Below are positions 54,512 to 61,852 of a stretch of DNA of 64,000 nucleotides, in pieces (position 1 is the stretch's first letter; each line of letters starts with the position of its first letter). The DNA is from Idiomarina xiamenensis 10-D-4. Lineage in GTDB: Bacteria > Pseudomonadota > Gammaproteobacteria > Enterobacterales > Alteromonadaceae. The DNA lies in NCBI RefSeq assembly GCF_000299895.1, contig NZ_AMRG01000004.1, positions 156,583-220,582 on the forward strand, in the 5' to 3' direction. Position numbers and translations under genes: made by a program. The notes under the pieces are model-generated. The model made no database searches. It worked only from the letters and a program-made list of their open reading frames with translations, and had not been told where the DNA came from.

Positions 54512-56023
54512 ATGCGCAGCAGCCAGTATTTACTATCAACTCTGAAAGAAACCCCCAGCGACGCCGAGGTGGTTAGCCATCAACTGATGTTGCGTGCCGG
54601 CATGATCCGTAAAGTGGCCGCCGGTTTATACACATGGACACCGACGGGTTTGCGCGTGTTACGCAAAGTCGAGCAAGCGGTACGCGAAGAAATGCAAGCG
54701 GCTGGCGCTCTAGAAGTGTTAATGCCGATGGTGCAACCCGCCGATTTATGGCAAGAGTCAGGACGTTGGGAGGCTTATGGTCCTGAACTGCTGCGTCTGC
54801 AAGACCGTAACCAACGCGAGTTTGTACTAGGCCCAACCCACGAAGAAGTGATCGGTGAATTGGCTCGAAAAGAAATTAGCAGCTACAAACAGTTACCGCT
54901 AAATCTATTCCAGATCCAAACCAAGTTTCGCGACGAGATCCGGCCGCGCTTTGGCGTTATGCGCGCACGTGAATTTATCATGAAGGACGCCTACTCGTTC
55001 CACCTTAGTGAAGAAAGCTTGCAACAGACCTACGATAAAATGTATCAAGCTTACTGCAATATATTTACCCGCCTTGGACTCAATTTCCGTGCAGTTATCG
55101 CCGACACCGGTTCGATTGGTGGTAATCAATCGCACGAATTTCAAGTGTTAGCTAAGTCGGGCGAAGACGAAATTGCCTATTCTGACAGTTCAGACTACGC
55201 CGCTAACGTCGAAATGGCCGAAGCCTTAGTGACTCCTAGCGATATCAAAGAGATCCAACGTATCGCCGTGCAAGCCAGTGCCGAAAGCGATGTCGACTAC
55301 GTTGAGCTGGTGTTACGCGCCGACCATCAATTAAATAGCGTCAAAGCAGAAAAGCTCTCAGCGGTTGCCGCGCCGTTACAACGTTTAGAGAATCCTCAAG
55401 GGCAGCTTTACCGTATCGTTGACCGCAGTGCCGAAGGCCTGACGGACGCTGATACGGTCGCCGATATTCGTAATGTGGTCAGCGGCGACCCTAGCCCTTG
55501 TGGTCAAGGTACACTGGCTATCGCACGTGGTATTGAGGTCGGTCATATCTTCCAACTAGGTAAGAAATACAGTGAAGCGATGAAAATTGGTGTGTTGTCA
55601 GAAACCGGCAAACACGAAACTCTGACCATGGGCTGCTATGGCATCGGTATTTCACGTATTGTTGCGGCCGCGATTGAGCAACATCATGACGACCGTGGTA
55701 TTTGCTGGCCAGCACCATTGGCGCCGTTCCAAGTGGTTATTATTCCGATGAACATGCACAAATCGGCACGTGTACAAGAAGTCGCGGAAACGCTTTACCA
55801 ACAGTTGCAAAATGCCGGTATCGAGGTGTTATTTGACGACCGTAAAGAACGACCTGGCGTCATGTTCGCCGATATGGAATTAGTCGGGATACCGCATCAA
55901 ATCGTCATTGGCGAGCGTAATTTGGATGAGCAAGCGGTGGAATATAAGCACCGTAGCGGCGGCGATAAATCGCTGTTAAAAATTGATCAATGCTTGTCCT
56001 TTATTCAATCGCAGTTGGCTTAA
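54512..56023 (+). CDS. proS: proline-tRNA ligase with shortened editing (INS) domain
   Basis: 503 residues against about 570 for bacterial ProRS. The class II core is complete: [18 protein letters not shown] (motif 2 region), [39 protein letters not shown] (motif 3) and the anticodon domain with [18 protein letters not shown]. Between NVEMAEAL and GHIFQLG only about 110 residues remain, so roughly 65-70 residues of the INS domain are missing, including the segment around E. coli Lys279 and the GxxxH near His369. [14 protein letters not shown] is kept. Editing of Ala-tRNA(Pro) is probably lost; aminoacylation should be intact. Confidence 0.95.
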   Translation: MRSSQYLLSTLKETPSDAEVVSHQLMLRAGMIRKVAAGLYTWTPTGLRVLRKVEQAVREEMQAAGALEVLMPMVQPADLWQESGRWEAYGPELLRLQDRNQREFVLGPTHEEVIGELARKEISSYKQLPLNLFQIQTKFRDEIRPRFGVMRAREFIMKDAYSFHLSEESLQQTYDKMYQAYCNIFTRLGLNFRAVIADTGSIGGNQSHEFQVLAKSGEDEIAYSDSSDYAANVEMAEALVTPSDIKEIQRIAVQASAESDVDYVELVLRADHQLNSVKAEKLSAVAAPLQRLENPQGQLYRIVDRSAEGLTDADTVADIRNVVSGDPSPCGQGTLAIARGIEVGHIFQLGKKYSEAMKIGVLSETGKHETLTMGCYGIGISRIVAAAIEQHHDDRGICWPAPLAPFQVVIIPMNMHKSARVQEVAETLYQQLQNAGIEVLFDDRKERPGVMFADMELVGIPHQIVIGERNLDEQAVEYKHRSGGDKSLLKIDQCLSFIQSQLA

Positions 56024-56098
56024 CGCAGGTCATAACACCGTTGTCGGTTAAAGCCTAGCTTGGCTGAGTAGCGATAGACGCATAAATCGAGCACTTAA

Positions 56099-56133
56099 TA
56101 AAAAGCAGATAGCTACACACTATCTGCTTTTTT
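56099..56133 (+). terminator. terminator after proS
   Basis: 12-bp stem AAAAGCAGATAG/CTATCTGCTTTT, loop CTACACA, with a T tract continuing to 56133. Confidence 0.92.
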
Positions 56134-56153
56134 GTTTGTTAACACGGCTCAGG

Positions 56154-56203
56154 TTTACATACTGGGATTTACATACCGGTGTTTACATGCTGGGGGTTTA
56201 CAA
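56154..56203 (+). repeat. short tandem direct repeats, period about 14
   Basis: TTTACAT begins at 56154, 56168 and 56182, and TTTACAA at 56197. The units are about 14 bases with small differences (A/G and C/T changes) and each carries a GG downstream. Directly after the proS terminator and before the phosphodiesterase promoter region, so a protein-binding array or a slipped-strand repeat are both possible. Confidence 0.75.
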
Positions 56204-56354
56204 TAAGCCTGCTAATAAAATCGCGTAAAAGCTTAGTATCCTTTCCTCTTTCTGTCATAATCGCGCGCTAACATCAGCATCCCGTTAATACCCGTGAATG
56301 CGATTAAGGCAAGTTATGATGCCGCGCTTCACGCCTTGTTTTTATGGTCAGTGA

Positions 56355-57692
56355 ATGAAAGATTCGAAACTTAAATATGCTTATCGATGCGCGCTCGCAC
56401 TCAGCACCGCACTGCTCAGCGTTGTCAGCTTAAACGCCTGTAGCCATCATCAAACCGATATCTCCAAGCTCAGCCAAGATCATCAGCAATCGACCGCCGC
56501 AGTGGTGATGATCTCGTTAGATGGTTTTCGCTGGGACTATATCGATAAATACGCGGCTCCTAATTTACGTGCAATCGCCGCTAACGGTGTGCGAGCCGAA
56601 CAGTTACTGCCGGTCTATCCAAGCAAAACGTTTCCCAATCATATCAGCCTGATCACCGGCTTATACCCAACCCATCATGGCATCGTCGATAACCGCTTTT
56701 GCGATAAGCAACGCCAGCAGTGCTATAAAATGGGCATGGGTAAAGATGACTCAAGCTGGATATCGGGTATCCCGTTATGGAATCTAGCTGAAATCAATGG
56801 CGTTAAAAGCGCCACTTATTTTTGGCCAGAATCAGACGCGCGCATCAACGGTATGACGCCATCTTATTACTATCATTACGCCAAACCGGCACCCTATGAA
56901 GCGCGGGTGCAACAAATTCTGGCATGGCTACAATTACCGCCCACCGCACGCCCACAATTTGTCGCTGGCTATTTTTCGTTAGTCGATACTCAAGGTCATC
57001 ATTTTGGTCCTGATGCCCCACAAACCGAAGCGGCGGTAAGCGAAGTCGATCGCATTATCGGTTTAATCCGAGCTGGCATAAAACAGCTTGATGAGCCCGT
57101 CAACTTGATTGTCGTTGCCGACCACGGTATGACCACCATTCAGCACGACCAAGCCATGGACTATCATCAGCTCGATATTAATAACGACCATTTTCAGGTG
57201 GTGAATGGCAGTACCCGCCTGATGCTGTATGCTAAGCCAAACACTAGTGCTGCCGAGATTGCCGCCGAGCGCCAGCGCCTCGCCAAGCGCGCCGCGGGTC
57301 GTTACCAACTGGTCGATGAAAGTTATTTGCAAGATCGTCACTACGTCGATAGTCCGCGCGTTGCCGATATTATTTTAAGTATCGACGCACCGCGTTATTT
57401 CAGTAGTAAAAGCTTTGCCGACAAAGCGGGCGATGACGATAAAAATAACATCGGTGGTACCCATGGTTACAGTGACAATCCCGACATGGGCGCGTTATTT
57501 GTTGCTGAAGGTCCGGCGTTTAAAGCCGGCGTAACGCTACCAGCGTTTGCCAACGTGAACGTTTACCCGCTGGTGGCAGCGCTACTGCAGCTACCTATTG
57601 ATCACCCTATCGATGGTAGCATCACCCCGTTATTGCCAGCATTAAAGCCCGCTCTCAGCAAAAACATCATGCAAAGGAACAACAATCAATGA
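56355..57692 (+). CDS. nucleotide pyrophosphatase/phosphodiesterase (NPP type), lipoprotein
   Basis: 445 residues, alkaline-phosphatase superfamily. Likely lipoprotein: hydrophobic LALSTALLSVVSLNAC with lipobox at Cys29. Metal-binding SLDGFRWDY near 54-62, nucleophile Thr in PSKTFPNHISLITGLYP near 88-104, VDTQGHHFGP, VVADHGMTT and the last ligand in GGTHGYSDNPDMG. Hydrolyses phosphodiester or pyrophosphate bonds of nucleotides in the periplasm or at the membrane. Overlaps the next gene by 4 bases (ATGA). Confidence 0.9.
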   Translation: MKDSKLKYAYRCALALSTALLSVVSLNACSHHQTDISKLSQDHQQSTAAVVMISLDGFRWDYIDKYAAPNLRAIAANGVRAEQLLPVYPSKTFPNHISLITGLYPTHHGIVDNRFCDKQRQQCYKMGMGKDDSSWISGIPLWNLAEINGVKSATYFWPESDARINGMTPSYYYHYAKPAPYEARVQQILAWLQLPPTARPQFVAGYFSLVDTQGHHFGPDAPQTEAAVSEVDRIIGLIRAGIKQLDEPVNLIVVADHGMTTIQHDQAMDYHQLDINNDHFQVVNGSTRLMLYAKPNTSAAEIAAERQRLAKRAAGRYQLVDESYLQDRHYVDSPRVADIILSIDAPRYFSSKSFADKAGDDDKNNIGGTHGYSDNPDMGALFVAEGPAFKAGVTLPAFANVNVYPLVAALLQLPIDHPIDGSITPLLPALKPALSKNIMQRNNNQ

Positions 57693-58516
57693 AAAAAATG
57701 GTAATGCTGTTACCCCTGTTCGTGTTCACCAGTATCGGTTATGCCGAACAAACGCAGCCGATAAATACCAGCGTGTTGCCGGAGCAGAACGTACAAAGCG
57801 TGTTATGGATGCAAAATGCGGGTGAGTACCGCGCCTTATGCTACCAAGCTTATAACATGGCTAAATTGGCGTTTGCGGCGGCGAAAGCCGAACAAAGCGA
57901 GGCACAATCAGGCAAAAAGCTAGCGGTCATGGTCGATTTAGACGAAACCATGATAGATAACTCGCCTTATGCCGCTTGGCAAATTAACAATCAACAGGGT
58001 TATCAGACCGACACCTGGAACGCCTGGGTAAACGCGGTGCAAACACCAGCCATCGACGGTGCTGTAGCACTTGCCAATTACATTACCGACAACGGTGGCA
58101 CGATGTTTTATGTGTCTAATCGGTCGGTGCGTACACAAGCGGCCACCAAAAAGAATCTTGAACAGCTTGGTTTTCCCAACGTCAGCGACTTTACCGTGCG
58201 CTTAAAACAAGATTCGTCTAATAAAGCTTCACGCCTGGCTAGCATTGAAGCTGACGGCTATGAGGTTGTGGTATTGATGGGCGATAATCTGAATGACTTC
58301 CCCGAGCTGCAAACTTACCACACGCTTAATACACAGCGTAAGCAGATCGTTGATGCGCATCAGGCCGAATTCGGGCACCGGTTTATTTTATTACCTAACC
58401 CGTCATACGGTGACTGGGAACCGGGTTTAGGCGAGAATTATTACCGCCTTAGCGAAACAGAAAAACTCAAACTGCGGCAGCAAAGCCTACGTAGCTGGTC
58501 GCCACAGCCACAATAA
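57689..58516 (+). CDS. 5'-nucleotidase/acid phosphatase, e(P4)-like (HAD class C)
   Basis: 275 residues. Signal peptide MKKMVMLLPLFVFTSIGYA; unlike Haemophilus e(P4) there is no lipobox Cys at the cleavage site, so it is probably soluble in the periplasm. HAD motif DLDETMIDNS near 82-91, VSNRSVRTQ (motif II) and MGDNLNDF (motif III/IV). The Haemophilus enzyme is a nicotinamide-mononucleotide phosphatase. It is coupled to the NPP gene, which would supply mononucleotides. Confidence 0.9.
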   Translation: MKKMVMLLPLFVFTSIGYAEQTQPINTSVLPEQNVQSVLWMQNAGEYRALCYQAYNMAKLAFAAAKAEQSEAQSGKKLAVMVDLDETMIDNSPYAAWQINNQQGYQTDTWNAWVNAVQTPAIDGAVALANYITDNGGTMFYVSNRSVRTQAATKKNLEQLGFPNVSDFTVRLKQDSSNKASRLASIEADGYEVVVLMGDNLNDFPELQTYHTLNTQRKQIVDAHQAEFGHRFILLPNPSYGDWEPGLGENYYRLSETEKLKLRQQSLRSWSPQPQ

Positions 58517-58533
58517 CAAGCAACAATGACGCT

Positions 58534-58569
58534 CAGCCACGGACTTGCGCAACAACGCATCCGTGGCTG
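58534..58569. terminator. long hairpin between e(P4) and gpt
   Basis: 10-bp stem CAGCCACGGA/TCCGTGGCTG with an inner TGCG/CGCA pair and a CAACAA loop. It lacks a T tract, and sits between two converging genes. Confidence 0.6.
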
Positions 58570-58578
58570 CTAGCCGCT

Positions 58579-59064
58579 TTACGCCTCTTGCCCCGCCAAC
58601 GGCTCAACGTAGTGCAAGTGCATATCCCAAGGAAAGTGAATCCAAGTCTCTTGATCTAAATCGGCGACATAGTCATCGACCGTTGCTAAGCCCTTTGGCT
58701 TGGCGTAAACCGTAATAAATTTAGCGCGCGGCAAACGCTGGCGTAAAAATGCCAAGGTATTACCCGAGTCGACTAAATCGTCAATGACAAGAAAACCCTC
58801 ACCATCTTCGCTGGCGGTGACGTCTTTCAACAGTTGCAAATCACCACGCTGTTCGGTGTGGTTGTATGAACTGACGCTAACGCTGTCGACTAAACGAATA
58901 TTGAGCTCGCGCGAGACAATCGCTGCCGGCACTAAGCCACCACGACTGACCGCAATGATACCACGCCATTGTTCGGCCGGTAGTTGACGTCGCGCCAGTT
59001 CTTTAGTGGCACGGTGAAGCTCTTCCCAGGAAACAAAAAACTCTTTATTGGCATGCCATGTCAT
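58579..59064 (-). CDS. gpt: xanthine phosphoribosyltransferase
   Basis: 161 residues. PRTase motif FLVIDDLVDSGNTLAFLRQR, upstream pyrophosphate loop AVSRGGLVPAAIVSREL, and C-terminal WIHFPWDMH. Converts xanthine, guanine or hypoxanthine to the nucleotide with PRPP, for purine salvage. The length and WIHFPW tail indicate the Gpt rather than Hpt subfamily. Confidence 0.94.
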   Translation of the reverse strand: MTWHANKEFFVSWEELHRATKELARRQLPAEQWRGIIAVSRGGLVPAAIVSRELNIRLVDSVSVSSYNHTEQRGDLQLLKDVTASEDGEGFLVIDDLVDSGNTLAFLRQRLPRAKFITVYAKPKGLATVDDYVADLDQETWIHFPWDMHLHYVEPLAGQEA

Positions 59065-59282
59065 GCTGCTTATCCTTACTGATTAAAGACCGCTAAAACG
59101 ATTGACTTGGCAGCATCTTAGCACACTCACCGACAGCAATAAGCGTTGAATCGGCTTTCCTTATTGACCCTATCGTAGCGACTGGCTGATGCCTTCTGCT
59201 ACAATGACCGCCATCAAGCGCTGGTCAACCAGCAACTGTATGAATAGATAAACTCGCGCTAAACAACGAAGGACCTATAGCC

Positions 59283-59603
59283 ATGCCTCAAGTCATTTTC
59301 ATTGATGCACAAGACAACCAATTTGAAGCCGATATCGAGGTCGGACATACGGTCATGGAAGGCGCTGTCGACCACATGATCGATGGTATTTTAGGTGAGT
59401 GCGGCGGTGTCTTAGCCTGCGCCACCTGCCATTGCTATGTTGACCCAGCTTGGCAGGATAAACTGCCGCCAGTGAGCGAGGCGGAGGCCGATATGATCGA
59501 GGCCGCGGTCGAGCCAAAAGCTAACAGTCGTTTAAGCTGCCAAATCGAGATGACCGAGGCCTTAGACGGTTTAGTTGTGCGTTTACCGCGCTCACAGTAT
59601 TAA
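59283..59603 (+). CDS. 2Fe-2S ferredoxin
   Basis: 106 residues, adrenodoxin/ISC-like. Cluster ligands Cys in GECGGVLACATCHCYV (near 38-50, C-x5-C-x2-C) and a distal Cys in SRLSCQIEMTEALD near 83-88. The EAEADMIEAA stretch is typical of vertebrate-type ferredoxins that donate electrons to oxygenases, P450 or Fe-S assembly. No partner reductase or P450 lies beside it here; its role is not predictable from context. Confidence 0.88.
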   Translation: MPQVIFIDAQDNQFEADIEVGHTVMEGAVDHMIDGILGECGGVLACATCHCYVDPAWQDKLPPVSEAEADMIEAAVEPKANSRLSCQIEMTEALDGLVVRLPRSQY

Positions 59604-60745
59604 TCAACCGCCGCCACTCGCACCAGCACCTGATCGTGATAGCCGGTGGTGACGCTAATCAGGCCGTTTAATTCACGGTCTAAGGCAACATCACCGGTGT
59701 CGACTTGTAGCGGCCGTCCTTGTAGGTCGTTTAATTTAGTTTTAGTCGCTACGACTCGGATCTGCGCTTTACCGATGCAACGAATAACTGCCGGCGAAAG
59801 CTGCTGATTGCCACGTCCGAACAGGTGTCCCTGACCGCCGATCAAGGTAATGACTAAGTAACGCTTATCGTGCTCGGCAAGCAATTTTTGTAATTGTGCA
59901 GCGGTAACGTCGGCGGCCAACAGCTTCTCATTACGCACCACATCGACGCCCAATAAGGTATTCGGCAGCCCCATTTCTTCCATAATCGCGGCAACCGTGG
60001 AGCCCGACCCCATCACATAAAGCGCATCGTCTTCCATCGATTCAATAATATCGGCGGCAATATCGGCTAACACCAACTCATCCGACTCTTTACCACCCAT
60101 TTTCACGGCTTGAATATACTGCAACTCGGCGGGTACCAACATTTCACCGTAACGTCGCGCCCGCACTTGCCCCTGCCGGAATAACTCTTCATCGATATCC
60201 ATGACATCGGCCAACTGCAAACTCGCCAGCTCGCCAATAACCAACTTTTCAATCACACGGCCAGCGGCAGTGGGACTGATAGCATAAACCCCGGAGTGAA
60301 TTTTAACCCCAGCAGGAATACCCAACACCGGCTGTTGCTCGGGCACACATTGGCAAATATCGCGCGCAGTACCGTCGCCGCCAGCAAATACCAATAAGTC
60401 GACACCCTTAGCCAGCATCGCTTTTACCGCTGCTTGAGTATCTGCTGCCGATGTGACCTGCTCTGTACCAGCAGGGTTGCTGTGATAAACCACCTCAGCT
60501 TGCATACCTGCACGCAACAATGCTTGCTCACCCATATCGCCCGCGGCCGTCAACCAATGCAACTTATCGCGGTAATCGGTTAATAGCGCTAAACTGACGT
60601 CGACGCGCGCGTTAGCGCGTTGCTCGGCGCCTAATGCTATAGCTTGCTGCGCGGTTGTTGCGCCATCACTGCCCTTAAGCGCCACACTACCCCCCACGCC
60701 CGCCCAAGGGTTAATGGCTAAACCGATAACTAATTTTTCTGACAT
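59600..60745 (-). CDS. ATP-NAD kinase-like protein (COG3199 family)
   Basis: 381 residues. GGDGT motif in VFAGGDGTARDICQCVPEQQ near 125-144, and GIPAGVKIHSGVYAISPTAA and the Gly-rich GSGSTVAAIMEEMGLPNTLL. These features match the ATP-NAD/AcoX kinase-like family, which is broader than true NAD kinase and includes acetoin-catabolism proteins. Substrate unknown. It converges on the ferredoxin with overlapping stops. Confidence 0.8.
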   Translation of the reverse strand: MSEKLVIGLAINPWAGVGGSVALKGSDGATTAQQAIALGAEQRANARVDVSLALLTDYRDKLHWLTAAGDMGEQALLRAGMQAEVVYHSNPAGTEQVTSAADTQAAVKAMLAKGVDLLVFAGGDGTARDICQCVPEQQPVLGIPAGVKIHSGVYAISPTAAGRVIEKLVIGELASLQLADVMDIDEELFRQGQVRARRYGEMLVPAELQYIQAVKMGGKESDELVLADIAADIIESMEDDALYVMGSGSTVAAIMEEMGLPNTLLGVDVVRNEKLLAADVTAAQLQKLLAEHDKRYLVITLIGGQGHLFGRGNQQLSPAVIRCIGKAQIRVVATKTKLNDLQGRPLQVDTGDVALDRELNGLISVTTGYHDQVLVRVAAVD

Positions 60746-60883
60746 GCAGGTAAATCCGATTGGAAACAGCTTTAGCTCGCTAGTATAACGCGTCTGTCAG
60801 CGCGCTGCAGCAGCATGGCTAAGTCGCAATAATAGGCATGCATACTCATCCTAAGCGTAAGCATTAACTAAAGCGGGTAACGC

Positions 60884-60936
60884 CAAAAACAACAATGGGA
60901 CAGCGGCTAGCAACTGGCACTAGCAAACTATCCCAT
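60884..60936 (-). terminator. terminator of the entericidin-like gene
   Basis: On the minus strand a 9-bp stem ATGGGATAG/CTGTCCCAT (one G-T) encloses a second GCTAG/CTAGC stem and is followed by TGTTGTTTTT. Lies about 17 bases after the stop. Confidence 0.75.
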
Positions 60937-60952
60937 TTTATTGTCTTGGCAA

Positions 60953-61096
60953 TCAGTCTTGATTTTCTTCGCTTTCGTCTTCGATGGCTTGACCGGCTTT
61001 TTGCATATCTTTACCAAAGCCTTCAACCGTCGAACAGGCGCTCAAACCACCAATGCTAAAAGCCAGTAACAGTAATAATGCCATTGGGCGTTTCAT
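60953..61096 (-). CDS. entericidin EcnA/B-like small lipoprotein
   Basis: 47 residues: MKRPMALLLLLAFSIGGLSA then lipobox LSAC (Cys21) and a mature tail STVEGFGKDMQKAGQAIEDE plus six acidic residues. The pattern GxGxDxxxAGxxIE is the entericidin signature. E. coli EcnA/EcnB are small membrane lipoproteins proposed as an antidote/toxin pair linked to bacteriolysis; only one copy is here. AGGAG lies seven bases before the ATG, and a terminator follows, so this is a real monocistronic gene. Confidence 0.88.
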   Translation of the reverse strand: MKRPMALLLLLAFSIGGLSACSTVEGFGKDMQKAGQAIEDESEENQD

Positions 61097-61230
61097 ACAC
61101 TCTCCTTGTTCTTACATACGTCGCTTTTATGAGTTAACGCGCTTGCACCGACAACGATCAGTTCCGCGTTACGATAAAACAACGAGGATGCGTCCTCATT
61201 TAAGCAGTAGTGATAGGCCCGAAAAAAAGA

Positions 61231-61851
61231 TCAGTGTAATGCTAACAAATTGGCGCACACGTTATTCCAATCAAGCCCATAGTAGGCACACAACGCACGA
61301 GCAAAGTACTCGGCTCGAGTCGGTAATAAGGCTTCAGTTAAGTAGCGCTGTAATTGCCGTAACACAGTCTGCCGAAACGCTTGACGGTCGACTTCGACGC
61401 CACCTAAGTTGTCGACACTGACTTGAAAATCGACACCAACGCAAGCCGAGAAAAGCCATTCCAACGCTTGTGGTTTGCCCTCAACTTGTTCAAATTGTGC
61501 TTGCTGCTCGGCGTTACGGCCATCGGGTTCATACCAATAGCCATAATCGAATTGTTGCCGTCGTGCCGAGCCGGCAATGCACCAGTGGGCAATTTCGTGT
61601 AATGCTGAGGCAAAAAAGCCATGCGCAAAAACGATTCGATTTAACCGCCGCTGCTGTTGCAAGCGTTGTTGTAAGCTAGCGCTAACCTCCATCTCACTCG
61701 GCAACGACATCTGCGCCGGTAAGTAAAAGGGTTCAGCATCACCAGCTAACAAACAGCTCTGTTCGGTATCGCTAAAACAGTGGCAAAAAATCTCGATTAA
61801 TTGCCGGTAATGACGACAATCAACCGAGATTGATTTATTTATCAAGCTCAT
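61231..61851 (-). CDS. epmC: elongation factor P hydroxylase
   Basis: Hydroxylates the beta-lysylated lysine of EF-P. 206 residues with the characteristic FAHGFFASALHEIAHWCIAG (metal-binding His/Glu in HEIAHW), FDYGYWYEPDGRNAEQQAQF and KPQALEWLFSACVG. About 25 residues longer in the first half than E. coli YfcM. ATG at 61851, just inside the peptidase stop; a GTG at 61872 is also open. Overlap implies coupling to the S9 peptidase. Confidence 0.93.
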   Translation of the reverse strand: MSLINKSISVDCRHYRQLIEIFCHCFSDTEQSCLLAGDAEPFYLPAQMSLPSEMEVSASLQQRLQQQRRLNRIVFAHGFFASALHEIAHWCIAGSARRQQFDYGYWYEPDGRNAEQQAQFEQVEGKPQALEWLFSACVGVDFQVSVDNLGGVEVDRQAFRQTVLRQLQRYLTEALLPTRAEYFARALCAYYGLDWNNVCANLLALH

Positions 61852-61852
61852 A

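Larger units (their letters stand above)
56024..56354 (+). other. intergenic region between proS and the phosphodiesterase gene
   Basis: About 330 bases with no gene. It contains the proS terminator, then 14-base direct repeats (separate entries), then an AT-rich stretch that should hold the promoter of the phosphodiesterase gene; I could not place a convincing -35/-10. Confidence 0.5.

Noticed and set aside
56154..56203. Possible CRISPR-like repeat
   Set aside because: The units are contiguous and imperfect at 14 bases, with no spacers and no cas genes.
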